Shown: positions 23,938 through 33,531 of the stretch, one piece after another
How the letters are laid out: every line of letters starts with the position of its first letter
Numbering within the stretch: the first letter of the stretch is position 1
Assembly: GCF_007997035.1 (NCBI RefSeq)
Contig: NZ_VOSS01000063.1
Span: 1-46,840 of the forward strand
DNA: 46,840 nucleotides
Reading direction: 5' to 3'
Origin: Ralstonia sp. TCR112
GTDB taxonomy: Bacteria; Pseudomonadota; Gammaproteobacteria; Burkholderiales; Burkholderiaceae
Notes under the pieces: model-generated
What the model saw: the letters and a program-made list of their open reading frames with translations, nothing else
What the model was told of the DNA's origin: nothing
The model's database searches: none
Made by a program: the position numbers and the translations under genes

Positions 23938-24807
23938 TCACATCTCGGCGGGCTCGGCAACGTCCACGCCGGCAAAACGCAGATACAGCGTACGCAGGGC
24001 CTGCGTCAGCGGGCCGGGTTGACCGTTACCGATCTGCACGCCGTCGATGGACACGACGGGCATCACAAACGTCGACGCGCTCGTGTAGAACGCTTCGGCG
24101 GCTTGCTGGGCTTCGGCCACGGTGAAGGTGCGCTCCTCCATCGTCAGGCCATGTTCGCGCGCCAGCGCAAGGATCGACACACGCGTGATGCCCGGCAGCA
24201 CGGCGTTCGACAGCGGCCGCGTAATCAAGCGCTTATCTGCGGTGATGATGAACGCAGTCGACGACGCGCCTTCGGTCACGCGGTCGCCGTCGGTCATCCA
24301 GGCTTCGTGCGCGCCGGCGCGCGCGGCGATCTGCTTGGCCATCACCTGCGGCAGCAAGCCGACGCTCTTGATGTCGCAACGCTTCCAGCGCAGGTCGGGC
24401 ACCGTCACCACGGTTGCGCCTTTCTTGGCCAGCGGGCTGTCGACGATGGATTTGACTTGCGTGAACGCCACGGCCGTCGGCGTGATGTCGGCCGGGATGC
24501 CGAAATCGCGCTCGGCCACGCCGCGCGTGACCTGCATGTAGACCACACCCTCTTCCAGCCCATTGCGCACCACCAGCTCTTCGCACACGCGCGTCCATTC
24601 GGCGGCGGTGTATGGGTTGTCGATGCCGATCTCGGACAGCGAACGCGTCAGGCGGGCAAGGTGCGCGTCGTTGTCGACGAGCTTGCCGCGCGCCACGGCG
24701 GTCACTTCATAGATGCCATCGGCAAAGGTAAAGCCACGGTCCATGACAGAGACGGTGGCTTCGGCGGCCGGCACGTATTGGCCATTCAGGAAGATGATTC
24801 GCGACAT
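23938..24807 (-). CDS. dat: D-amino-acid transaminase (class IV, PLP)
   Basis: 289 residues, the size of fold-type IV aminotransferases. Signatures: LNGQYVPAAEATVSVMDRGF and FADGIYEV at the N-terminus, VYMQVTRGVAERDFGIP, the PLP lysine in CDIKSVGLLPQVMAK, EAWMTDGDRVTEGASSTAF, and the PLP-phosphate region RPLSNAVLPGITR. It interconverts D-alanine (or other D-amino acids) with 2-oxoglutarate/D-glutamate in the cytoplasm, feeding peptidoglycan precursors. Branched-chain aminotransferase is the main alternative, but the length and the RGVAERDFGIP block favour D-amino-acid transaminase. Gene name by family resemblance. Confidence 0.85.
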   Translation of the reverse strand: MSRIIFLNGQYVPAAEATVSVMDRGFTFADGIYEVTAVARGKLVDNDAHLARLTRSLSEIGIDNPYTAAEWTRVCEELVVRNGLEEGVVYMQVTRGVAERDFGIPADITPTAVAFTQVKSIVDSPLAKKGATVVTVPDLRWKRCDIKSVGLLPQVMAKQIAARAGAHEAWMTDGDRVTEGASSTAFIITADKRLITRPLSNAVLPGITRVSILALAREHGLTMEERTFTVAEAQQAAEAFYTSASTFVMPVVSIDGVQIGNGQPGPLTQALRTLYLRFAGVDVAEPAEM

Positions 24808-24904
24808 GCTGGGAGAGAGGATTCAAGTGTGGGCGGGACTGCCCTGCCAACGAATCTACAGGATACGTGCGCCATGCCGCGAATAACGATGTGTGCCCAC
24901 GTTA

Positions 24905-24932
24905 TGCGAAAACGGCATGATGTGCGAAAACG
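24905..24932. repeat. Direct repeat in a divergent promoter region
   Basis: TGCGAAAACG occurs at 24905-24914 and again at 24923-24932, 18 bases apart, in the 164-base gap between divergent dat and the GNAT gene. Spacing near two helical turns would suit a dimeric regulator on one DNA face. No regulator is assigned. Confidence 0.35.
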
Positions 24933-24971
24933 CTCCGTTAAACTCTGCCGTTTTCGTCCGACCGCACACCC

Positions 24972-25481
24972 ATGCCCGAACTCGTCATCCGCTCGATCCT
25001 TGCAGACGACCTGCCGGGCATCCTGGCCGTGCAGCAGGCGTGTTACGGCGACGGCTTTCTCGAACCGGGCGACGCGCTTGCCAGCCGCTGGGCGCGCAAT
25101 CCGGCCCTGTGCCTGGTCGCCTTGCGCGGCGGCGAGGTGGTCGGCTACCTGCTCTCGCATGCGTGGCACGCATGGACGCCGCCCAAATTGCACGTGCCGC
25201 TCCCCGCCGCGAATGTGGCCGACGTGCTGTGGTTCGTGCATGACATGGCCATCGCGCCAGCGGGCCGTGGCCAGCGTTTGGGCGAGCGACTTTACGCCAT
25301 GGCATCCGCCAGCGCCCGGGCGCAGGGCCTGCGCCAATCGCGGCTGGTGGCGGTGCAAGGCGCGGATGTGTTCTGGCGACGCCTTGGTTACCAATCCGCC
25401 GACATGGACAGCGCCGCATTGGCAGCGTTGCGCACCGTGTACGGAGCGAATGCTGAAATGATGGAGCGGCGATTGCCTTGA
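24972..25481 (+). CDS. GNAT-family N-acetyltransferase
   Basis: 169 residues. GNAT pattern: LVIRSILADDLPGILAVQQA at the start, GEVVGYLLSHAW (beta4 region), WFVHDMAIAPAGRGQRLGER (acetyl-CoA loop RGQRLG), then RLVAVQGADVFWRRLGYQSA with the conserved FW..LGY ending. The acceptor is unknown; the fold is like small-molecule or N-terminal acetyltransferases. The ATG at 24972 is the only sensible start; there is no clear ribosome site, so initiation may be leaderless or weak. It is divergent from the transaminase gene. Confidence 0.85.
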   Translation: MPELVIRSILADDLPGILAVQQACYGDGFLEPGDALASRWARNPALCLVALRGGEVVGYLLSHAWHAWTPPKLHVPLPAANVADVLWFVHDMAIAPAGRGQRLGERLYAMASASARAQGLRQSRLVAVQGADVFWRRLGYQSADMDSAALAALRTVYGANAEMMERRLP

Positions 25482-25585
25482 GCGGCCGCCGCGTCACTCC
25501 GTTACAATTTGCAACATCCGTATATCTTCTGTAAGACCGCCCGCACCCCGTTGAACTACAGTGCGACGTCTTGAGGAATTCCTAC

Positions 25586-25927
25586 ATGCATAAGAACTTC
25601 GCGTTGTACGTGCTGGCAGCCGCCGCCGCGCTGTCGTCGACGGCGGCCCTGGCCCGCGTCAATGTCGATATTGGAATCGGCGTGCCTGTTGCACCGGTTT
25701 ATGTCGAGCCCGCGCCGGTCTATGCTCCGGCGCCGGTATACGCCCCGCCCCCGCCGCCGGCTTACTACGCACCGCCGCCCGTCTATGTCGCGCCGCAACC
25801 GGTCATCGTTGCACCGGGCTACTACGACGATGGGCGCGGCCGCGAATGGCAGGAACGCCAATGGCGCGAACAACGCTGGCGCGAGCGTGAATGGCGCCGG
25901 CATCATCGTCGCGATTACGACGATTGA
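25586..25927 (+). CDS. Exported Pro-rich protein with Trp/Arg repeat tail
   Basis: 113 residues. Signal peptide MHKNFALYVLAAAAALSSTAALA, then a short beta stretch (RVNVDIGIGVPVAPVYV), a Pro/Tyr-rich repeat region with units of PVYAP/PAYYAP type (about residues 45-85), and a strongly basic tail made of WxxR-type repeats (REWQERQWREQRWREREWRR). Such proteins are common in Ralstonia and relatives and are probably envelope-associated; the function is unknown. The ATG at 25586 has GAGGAA eight bases upstream. The repeats are low complexity, so homology searches will be misleading. It converges on livF. Confidence 0.8.
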   Translation: MHKNFALYVLAAAAALSSTAALARVNVDIGIGVPVAPVYVEPAPVYAPAPVYAPPPPPAYYAPPPVYVAPQPVIVAPGYYDDGRGREWQERQWREQRWREREWRRHHRRDYDD

Positions 25928-25945
25928 TCCTGCACCGGGACGCGC

Positions 25946-26689
25946 TCAAGCGGCCTTCTTGGCCAGACCCAGGTAGGTTTCGATCACGCGCGGATTCACG
26001 GCCAATTCCTGCGCCGGGCCTTCGAGCGTCATGTCGCCCGTTTCCAGCACATAACCGTAATCGGCCACCTGCAGGGCAGCACGCGCATTCTGTTCGATCA
26101 GCAGCGTTGCCACGCCGGTTTTGCGCAGGTCGCTGATGATGTGGAAGATCTCTTTGACGATGAGCGGCGCGAGGCCGAGGCTGGGCTCATCCAGCATCAG
26201 CAACTGCGGCTTGGCCATCAACGCGCGGCCCACGGCCAGCATCTGACGCTCGCCGCCGGACAGCGTGCCGGCTTCCTGCGTGCGGCGCTCTTTCAGACGC
26301 GGGAACAAGTCGTACACCACCTCCATCTGGTCGAGGTAGTTGCGCTCGCCCGCACGCTTGCGGCGGTACGCGCCAAGCACGAGGTTGTCTTCCACGCTCA
26401 TGGTGGCAAACAGCTCACGCTTTTCCGGAACGAGGCACATGCCGCGTGCCACACGCTTTTCCACCGGCAGACCGCTCAGGTTGTGGCCGAGATACGACAC
26501 CACGCCGCTGGCCGAACCGTTGGTCGGTAGTGCGCCCATGACGGCGCCGAGCATGGTCGATTTGCCCGCGCCGTTCGGGCCGATGACGGTCACGATCTGG
26601 CCCGCCTCGACCTTCAGGTTGGCCCCGTGCAGCGCTTCCACCTTGCCGTAGCGGACGTGCAGGTCCTTCACTTCCAGGATGACTGACAT
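25946..26689 (-). CDS. livF: LivF-type ABC transporter ATPase
   Basis: 247 residues. ABC signatures are complete: Walker [12 protein letters not shown]-loop region, signature [16 protein letters not shown], Walker [15 protein letters not shown], and H-loop equivalent [10 protein letters not shown]. The sequence is of the HAAT (branched-chain amino acid) class; the EQN ending identifies LivF rather than LivG. It is the last gene of the liv operon, 11 bases after the livM-livG fusion gene. It powers uptake of branched-chain amino acids or, in many Burkholderiales, of aromatic acids. Confidence 0.93.
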
Positions 26690-26700
26690 GCGCGTTCTCC

Positions 26701-28527
26701 TTATTCCACGCCGCCCAGGTAGGCTTCCAGCACCGCGGGGTTCTGCTGCACTTCCTGCGGCAGCCCTTCGGCGATCTTGGTACCGAATTCCATGACGACC
26801 AGCCGGTCGGTGAGGTTCATGACGAAGTCCATGTCGTGCTCGACCAGCAGCACGCTCATGCCTTCGGCCTTGAGCTTGGTGAGCAGCGCAGCCAGCGCCT
26901 GCTTTTCCTTGTAGCGCAGGCCGGCGGCCGGCTCATCGAGCAGCAGCAGCGCCGGGTCGCAACACAGCGCGCGAGCAATCTCCAGAATGCGTTGCTGACC
27001 CAGCGCGAGGCTGCCGGCCTCCTGGTACATGCAATCGGCCAGACCCACGCGCTCCAGTTGGCGGCGCGCTTCAAACAGCAGCTTCTGCTCTTCGGCCTGG
27101 TTCATGCGCACCACGCTGGCGAGCACACCGCCCTGCGCCGCAAAATCGCCGCGCAGGTGCGCGCCTAGCGCGACGTTTTCCAGCACCGTCATGCCCGACA
27201 GCAATTGCACATGCTGGAAGGTGCGGCCGATACCGCGTTTGACGATCTCGCGCGAAGGCTTGCCGCTGATGCGCTCGCCGCGGTAGAGCACCTCGCCACG
27301 CGTGACTGGCAGCACGCCGGTCACGAGGTTGAAGGTGGTCGACTTGCCCGCGCCATTGGGGCCGATCAGGCCGATGATCTCGCCGGCCTTCACCTGGAAG
27401 CTCACGTCATTCACGGCAACCAAGCCGCCAAACTCCTTGCGCGCGGCGCGTACGTCGAGGATCAGTTCACCGGCTTGCGGCTTCTCGCGCTGCTTCAGTG
27501 CCGGCGCGTCCTCGGGTGCGTGGGCCGTGGGGGCCGATGGGAAAAGCTTGCGGATGAACGGCCAGACGCCGTCACGCGCGTACTGCAACAACAGCACCAG
27601 CAGCACGCCGAACACGATGATCTCGAAGTTGCCGTTGGAGCCCAGCAACTTCGGCAGGACGCTCTGCAGGCTGTCTTTCAGGATGGTCAGCAAACCCGCG
27701 CCAAGCACCGCGCCCCACACGTGGCCCACGCCGCCGACCACCGCCATGAACAGGTATTCGATGCCGTAGTTCAGACCGAACGGCGTGGGGTTCACCGCGC
27801 GCTGCAGATGCGCATAGAGAAAGCCCGAAATGCACGCCAGCACCGCCGCAAACACGAAGATCACCACCTTCATCCACGCGGTGTTCACGCCCATCGCCTC
27901 GGCCATGGTGCCGCCGCCCTTGAGCGCGCGGATGGCGCGGCCCGGGCGCGAATTCAGCAGGTTCTGCACCGCCAGCACCGCCACGACAACGACAGCCCAG
28001 ATCAGGTAGAACATCTCACGGCCGGTCTGTAACGATTTACCCAGCACGTTCAGCACCGGAATGCCGTTCAGCCCGTCGTACTTGCCGAGGAATTCCAGGT
28101 TGCCGAACAGGAAGAAGAGCGACAGGCCCCAGGCAATCGTCGCCAGCGGCAGGTAGTGCCCCGACATGCGCATCGTGATCAGGCCGATCACGTAGGCGCT
28201 GACCACGGTGATAACCAGCCCGGCCAGCAGGCCGATCCACGGCGAGACACCGTACTGCGTTGTCAGATAGGCGGTGCTGTATGCACCGAGGCCGACGAAC
28301 GCCGCTTGCCCGAACGAGGTCAGCCCGCCCACCCCCGTGAGCAGCACCAGCCCCAGCGCCACGAGGCTATACAGCCCGATGTAGTTCAGCAGCGTGATCC
28401 AGAACTCGGGCGTGGGGACGATCGGGATCAACACCAGCACGACGACGAACAACGCGGTCAGCACGCGGTTGCGCGACAGCCAGCCGCGCTGCGCCGTGCC
28501 TTCGGAAGATTTGGTCAGCGTGTTCAT
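26701..28527 (-). CDS. livM-livG: Fused LivM permease - LivG ATPase
   Basis: 608 residues in one uninterrupted frame. Residues about 15-330 are the LivM permease (about nine membrane segments; [20 protein letters not shown] and the [14 protein letters not shown] loop). A linker rich in Pro/Ala (about 335-360) leads to a LivG ATPase (about 365-605) with Walker [11 protein letters not shown], signature [15 protein letters not shown] and Walker [12 protein letters not shown], ending [17 protein letters not shown]. The start at 28527 has AGGA eight bases upstream and lies four bases after the livH stop. Such fusions are known in this family; they fix the stoichiometry of permease and ATPase. Confidence 0.92.
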
Positions 28528-28531
28528 CGAC

Positions 28532-29584
28532 TTATTCCTCTTCCTCGACATGCTTGGTGGTGAGCGATCGCCACAGCAGCACCGGAATGATGAGCGTGAA
28601 CACGATCACCTCCTTGAACGCCGACGCCCAGAACGATGAATACGACTCCAGCAGCCCCACCAGCAGCGCGCCCAGTGCCGCCACCGGATAGCTCACCAGT
28701 CCGCCCACGATGGCCCCGACAAAGCCCTTCAGGCCGATCAGGAAACCGGACTCGTAATAAACCGTGGTGAGCGGCGCAATCAGGATGCCGCACAGGGCGC
28801 CCAACGCCGCCGCCAGCGTGAACGCCAGGCGCCCCGCTTGCGTGGTGCCGATGCCGACCAGCCGCGCACCGAGCCGGTTCACCGCCGTCGCGCGCAGCGC
28901 CTTGCCCGACACCGTGCGGCCAAAGTAGAAGTACAGCCCCACGATCATCAGCACCGACACGGCCACCACCCACAGGCTTTGGCCCGACACGCTGAGCGCG
29001 CCCAGGTCAAAGCGCGCATCGGAAAACGCATCCGTGCGCGAGCCTTCCGCGCCGAACATCACAAGGCCGAGGCCCACCATCGCAAAGTGCACGCCGACCG
29101 AAACGATCAGCAGCACCAGCGTGCTGGCTTCGGCCAATGGCTCGTAGGCCAGGCGGTAGATCATCGGGCCCATGGGAATGACGATCAGCAGCGTCAACGC
29201 GACCTGCGCAATCATGGGCAACGTCATCGGGGCGAGCATGCGGGCAGCGACGTACACGGCAATCGGAAAGACAAGGTATTTGCCCGCATAGATGGCGCCG
29301 GTGCGCAGCGCATGCAGGCGCAGTTCCGGTTGCAGCAGCGTGCGGCCCATCTCGACGAGGAACGTCAGCACGCCCAGCGCGACCAGCATGCTGGCCGAGA
29401 GCGGCGCCTTGTTGGCCTGGATGGCCGCCAGCGTGAGCGCGCCATACGCCACGAATTCGCCCTGCGGGATGAAGATCACGCGCGTGACGGAAAACACCAG
29501 CACGAGCGCCAGCGCCAGCAGCGCGTAGATCGCGCCCGATGTCACGCCGTCTTGCGCCAGGATGGCGGCAATCGACAAGTCCAT
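28532..29584 (-). CDS. livH: LivH-type ABC transporter permease
   Basis: 350 residues with about eight membrane segments. LivH motifs: [20 protein letters not shown] and [17 protein letters not shown] at the start, the EAA-like loop [19 protein letters not shown], and [20 protein letters not shown] near the end. It has an extra central segment (residues about 75-110) compared with E. coli LivH. It is the first gene of the transporter operon; no periplasmic binding protein (LivK) is encoded anywhere in this window, so it must be supplied from elsewhere. It lies 114 bases downstream of an IclR regulator on the same strand. Confidence 0.9.
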
Positions 29585-29698
29585 GAAGCTCCTCGTTCTT
29601 GTAGTCGTGGAGTTCGCACCGGATGTAGGCCGGGCAAGGGGGCGCCACGAGTTACGAGATAGTAAATTTCTTACGGCAGGATGAAATTGGCGACAACC

Positions 29699-30583
29699 CT
29701 AACGCGCCGCCCTGCTCCGCCGGCCGCTGGCCTTCGGAGGACTTTCCGCGGGCGCCTGCAGCATGGCAGACAAGCGCATCACGAACGTGCGCAGCGTGTG
29801 CTCCAGCTCGCCGCCGCGCTGCGCGTGAAACAGCGGTTGCAGATTCAGCGCGATCAACACCAGCACAAGTTGACCGCGCGCGCCAAACACCGGCAGCGAC
29901 AGCGCGTTCACGCCCGGCAGCAGACTGCCCGACACCCACGATGCGCCTTCGGTGCGGACGTCTTCGCACAGGCGGTAGTAATCCGTCAGAGAGCGCGGCA
30001 GGCCGGGGAGATCGTCACGGGCACGCTCGTGCAGTTCGCGTTCAACGAGCGGCAGCGTCTGCTCCATCGGCTGATAGGCGCCGAACAGGCGGCCGGTGGC
30101 GGAATTGAGCATCGGCAGGACATCGCCGATGCGCAGGTTCACGCCAGGCGCGCCGCCGGCTTTTTCCCAATGCACGACGGTCGGGCCGCGATCGCTCCAG
30201 ACGGCAATGCCGATGGTGTGACCGGTCTGGTCTCGCAAGCCGGCCAACAACGGCCGCGTGCGGACGATGGCATCGGAGCGGTTGAGGCTGGCAAAACCGA
30301 GGCGCAGCGCAAATGGGCCAAGTTCGTAGCGGCCAGTCAGCGGGTCCTGCGACACCGCACCGACCCGCTGCAGGCTGACCAGGTAGCGGTGCGCCTTGGA
30401 CGGATGCATGCCCGCCGCACGTGCCAGATCGCCGAGCGCCATCGCCCGCATGGCACGCGTGAGCGCCACCAGCAATTGCGTGCCGACTTCGATGGATTGG
30501 ATGCCCGAACGGTCACGGCTTGCGCGCGCGTCCCCTGCATCGCCATCGGGTGGCAGGTCGTCTTCGACTTCCGTGGTCTCCAT
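29699..30583 (-). CDS. IclR-family transcriptional regulator
   Basis: About 294 residues from the ATG at 30583; frames to 30712 add an Arg-rich stretch that I judge untranslated, though the ribosome site at 30583 is weak. The HTH is at about 30-90 (GIQSIEVGTQLLVALTRAMR, then LARAAGMHPSKAHRYLVSLQ), and the effector domain follows (LRDQTGHTIGIAVWSDRG, then DVLPMLNSATGRLFGAYQP). It probably controls the downstream liv operon and/or the divergent MBL-monooxygenase operon. A perfect 7-base-arm palindrome (30685-30702) in the intergenic region is the likely operator. The conserved GASWVSGSLLPGVNALSLPV part fits a regulator of aromatic catabolism. Confidence 0.88.
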   Translation of the reverse strand: METTEVEDDLPPDGDAGDARASRDRSGIQSIEVGTQLLVALTRAMRAMALGDLARAAGMHPSKAHRYLVSLQRVGAVSQDPLTGRYELGPFALRLGFASLNRSDAIVRTRPLLAGLRDQTGHTIGIAVWSDRGPTVVHWEKAGGAPGVNLRIGDVLPMLNSATGRLFGAYQPMEQTLPLVERELHERARDDLPGLPRSLTDYYRLCEDVRTEGASWVSGSLLPGVNALSLPVFGARGQLVLVLIALNLQPLFHAQRGGELEHTLRTFVMRLSAMLQAPAESPPKASGRRSRAAR

Positions 30584-30684
30584 GTCTCGGGGGCGTATTG
30601 GCTGGGGCTGGCCCGTGCTGGGCCGAGAAAGTGCTGCGAGCGTAGCACGCAGCCTCGCTCTGACGACTATTTTTTGATTTTTAT

Positions 30685-30702
30685 GCATTGTAGAAACAAT
30701 GC
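30685..30702. promoter_or_regulatory. Palindromic operator candidate between divergent IclR and MBL genes
   Basis: GCATTGT-AGAA-ACAATGC has perfect 7-base arms. It lies in an AT-rich island (30668-30720) about 100 bases before the IclR start and 170 bases before the MBL start. IclR proteins often bind such sites in divergent promoters. Confidence 0.5.
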
Positions 30703-30871
30703 TTCTAATCATAATTCACGTATACCCTAGGCGCATCTCCAGACCCTGCGGTCTATGATTGCCAGCGTTCGGTATGGCCCGGTATTAGCGCACCCCAACC
30801 CTGGCGTTTGGGCCCATACACGTTGAAAGACAATTCCCCCAACCGTAATCCACTACACCAGGAGTGACAGA

Positions 30872-31831
30872 ATGGCCAAAGCCTTCGCCTCGCAAGCCGA
30901 CCTCGAGGCCAAACAAGTCACCTTCACCCAGCTCTCCCCCAACGCTTACGCCTACACCGCCGAGGGCGACCCCAACTCGGGCGTCATCATCGGCGACGAC
31001 TCGGTGCTGATCGTCGACACCACCGCCACGCCTGCGATGGCGCAAGACCTGATCGCACGCATCCGCGCCATCACCGACAAGCCGATCAAGCACGTGGTGC
31101 TATCGCACTATCACGCGGTGCGCGTGCTGGGCGCGTCGGCGTACTTTGCCGAGGGCGCGCAGAACATCATTGCCAGCCGCGGCACGTACGAAATGATCGT
31201 CGAGCGCGGTGAAGCCGATATGAAGTCCGAGATCGAGCGCTTTCCGCGCCTGTTCGCGGGCGTTGAAACCGTGCCCGGCCTGACCTGGCCGACGCTGGTA
31301 TTCGAGCGCGAACTCACGCTGTTCCTTGGCCAGCTGGAAGTGAAGATCCTGCACCTCGGCCCCGGCCACACGAAGGGCGACACGGTGGTGTGGATTCCGT
31401 CGCAGAAGGTGCTGTTCTCCGGAGACCTCGTCGAATACGACGCCGCCTGCTACTGCGGCGACGCGCAGCTCGAAGAATGGCCCGCCACACTCGATGCGCT
31501 GCGCGCGCTCGGCGCCGACAAGCTCGTGCCCGGCCGCGGCCCCGCGTTGCTCAATCCGACCGAGGTCGACAAGGGGCTCGCCTATACGCGGGATTTCGTG
31601 TCCACGCTGCTGCAACGTGGCAAGGAAGCCGTCGCGCAGAAGATGGACTTGAAGGCTGCCATGGCGCATACCCGCGCGGCCATGGACCCGAAATTCGGCA
31701 ACGTCTTCATTTACGAGCACTGCCTGCCGTTTGACGTGACGCGCGCCTTTGACGAGGCCAGCGGCATCAAGCACCCGCGCATCTGGACAGCCGAGCGCGA
31801 CAAGGAAATGTGGGCCGCCCTGCAAGGCTGA
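30872..31831 (+). CDS. MBL-fold metallo-hydrolase with altered metal motif
   Basis: 319 residues in the metallo-beta-lactamase fold: SPNAYAYTAEGDPNSGVIIG, DDSVLIVDTTATPAM, the motif SHYHAVRVLGAS (79-90), HLGPGHTKGD (H166) and VLFSGDLVEYDAACY (D185). In the canonical HxHxDH motif the Asp and last His are replaced by V83 and R84, so the second metal site is lost while H79, H81, H166 and D185 remain. A mononuclear enzyme or a non-hydrolytic role is possible. The ATG at 30872 has CAGGAG eight bases upstream. The FAD monooxygenase starts three bases after its stop, so it acts in the same aromatic pathway, perhaps on a thioester, lactone or ring-fission product. Confidence 0.88.
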   Translation: MAKAFASQADLEAKQVTFTQLSPNAYAYTAEGDPNSGVIIGDDSVLIVDTTATPAMAQDLIARIRAITDKPIKHVVLSHYHAVRVLGASAYFAEGAQNIIASRGTYEMIVERGEADMKSEIERFPRLFAGVETVPGLTWPTLVFERELTLFLGQLEVKILHLGPGHTKGDTVVWIPSQKVLFSGDLVEYDAACYCGDAQLEEWPATLDALRALGADKLVPGRGPALLNPTEVDKGLAYTRDFVSTLLQRGKEAVAQKMDLKAAMAHTRAAMDPKFGNVFIYEHCLPFDVTRAFDEASGIKHPRIWTAERDKEMWAALQG

Positions 31832-31833
31832 AC

Positions 31834-33513
31834 ATGAATCCCGACTTCCAGAATCGCATCTTCGCGTATGCGCCGTGCGCCGAGCAGCAGCCCGGCGCGG
31901 CACCTGCGGCCCGCCCCGTCGTCATCGTCGGCGCGGGGCCGGTGGGATTGGCAACGGCCATCGATCTGGCGCAGCAGGGTGTGGCCGTGGTCGTCGTTGA
32001 CGACGATTGCACGCTGTCGACCGGCTCGCGCGCGATCTGTTTCTCCAAGCGGTCATTGGAGATTTTCGATCGGCTCGGCTGCGGCGACTGCATGGTCGAC
32101 AAGGGCGTGAGCTGGAACGTCGGCAAGGTCTACCTGAAGGACGAACTGCTTTACAGCTTTGACCTGCTGCCCGAAACCGGCCACCGCCGGCCGGCCTTCA
32201 TCAACCTCCAGCAATACTACGTCGAGGGTTTTCTCGTTGAACGCGCGCAAGCCCTGCCGAACATCGAACTGCGCTGGAAGAACAAGGTGACGGGCCTCAC
32301 GCAGGATGCCGATGGCGTGACGCTCAGCATCGAGACGCCCGACGGCACGTACGAGCAGCGCGCGCAATACGTGGTCGCCGCCGACGGCTCGCGCAGCCCG
32401 GTGCGGCACATGATGGGCCTCGAAGCCCGCGGCCAGACGTTCAAAGACCGCTTCCTGATCGCCGACGTGCGCATGGATGCGCCCTTCCCGAGCGAGCGCT
32501 GGTTCTGGTTTGATCCGCCGTTCCACCCGAATCAATCGGTGCTGCTGCACCACCAGCCCGACAACGTCTGGCGCATCGATTTCCAGCTCGGCTGGGACGC
32601 CGATCCCGTGGCCGAGAAACAACCCGAGCGCGTCATCCCACGCGTGCGCGCGCTGCTGGGGGAGGGCGTCGATTTCGAACTGGAATGGGTCAGCGTCTAT
32701 ACGTTCTCGTGCGAACGCATGGACCGCTTCCGCCACGGCCGCGTGCTCTTTATCGGCGATGCGGCACACCGCGTCTCGCCGTTCGGCGCACGTGGCGCCA
32801 ACAGCGGTTTGCAAGACGCCGAAAACCTCGCGTGGAAATTGCGCATGGTGCTGGCCGGCGATGCGCCCGACACGCTGCTCGACACCTACGCGAGCGAGCG
32901 CGAGTTTGCCGCCGACGACAACATCCGCCACTCCACCCGCTCGACCGATTTCATCACGCCCAAGAGCGCCGTCAGCCGGCTCTTTCGCGATGCCACGCTG
33001 CGCCTGGCCAAGCACTATCCGTTTGCGCGGACGCTGGTCAACAGCGGGCGGCTCTCGATGCCGACGGTGCTTGAAGGTTCTCCGTTGCAGACAGCGGATG
33101 AGGCGCCTTTCGCCTGCACGCTCGTGCCCGGCGCTGTCGCACTCGATGCGCCGGTACGCCAGGCCGATGGCCGCGCGGATTGGCTCCTCAGCCATCTGCA
33201 CGGCGGCTTCACCGCGCTGCGCTTCTCCGGCGCGGGAGAACACGTCGATGCGCTACCGCTGTCGACGCTGGCCATCTTCCCGGCTGGCGGCATGGGCACA
33301 GTCTCGGCCAACGTGACGGCGCTGGAAGACATCGACGGGCTGGTCGCGCAACGCTATGACGCACGCCCCGGCACGATTTATCTTGTCCGCCCGGACCAGC
33401 ACGTCTGCGCACGCTGGCGCGCGCTTGTGCCGGCCAAGCTGGCCGCCGCGTTGCTCCGCGCCACCGGCCAGACCGCGCCTGCGGCAACGTCGCGCGCGGC
33501 CGTCTCCGCTTGA
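31834..33513 (+). CDS. FAD-dependent aromatic monooxygenase (MhpA-like)
   Basis: 559 residues, the size of MhpA/PheA-type flavin monooxygenases. FAD motifs: VVIVGAGPVGLATAIDLAQQ (GxGxxG), the DG motif VVAADGSRSPVRHMM, and the GD motif RVLFIGDAAHRVSPFGARGA. A thioredoxin-like C-terminal domain (about 430-545) matches the class that hydroxylates 3-(3-hydroxyphenyl)propionate and similar phenols. The ATG at 31834 has AAGG seven bases upstream. It is co-transcribed with the MBL gene and the DUF2783 gene. Since hmgA is also in the window, ortho- or para-hydroxylation toward homogentisate is one possible reaction; this is inference. Confidence 0.9.
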   Translation: MNPDFQNRIFAYAPCAEQQPGAAPAARPVVIVGAGPVGLATAIDLAQQGVAVVVVDDDCTLSTGSRAICFSKRSLEIFDRLGCGDCMVDKGVSWNVGKVYLKDELLYSFDLLPETGHRRPAFINLQQYYVEGFLVERAQALPNIELRWKNKVTGLTQDADGVTLSIETPDGTYEQRAQYVVAADGSRSPVRHMMGLEARGQTFKDRFLIADVRMDAPFPSERWFWFDPPFHPNQSVLLHHQPDNVWRIDFQLGWDADPVAEKQPERVIPRVRALLGEGVDFELEWVSVYTFSCERMDRFRHGRVLFIGDAAHRVSPFGARGANSGLQDAENLAWKLRMVLAGDAPDTLLDTYASEREFAADDNIRHSTRSTDFITPKSAVSRLFRDATLRLAKHYPFARTLVNSGRLSMPTVLEGSPLQTADEAPFACTLVPGAVALDAPVRQADGRADWLLSHLHGGFTALRFSGAGEHVDALPLSTLAIFPAGGMGTVSANVTALEDIDGLVAQRYDARPGTIYLVRPDQHVCARWRALVPAKLAAALLRATGQTAPAATSRAAVSA

Positions 33514-33531
33514 GCCAATACCGCGATCACC

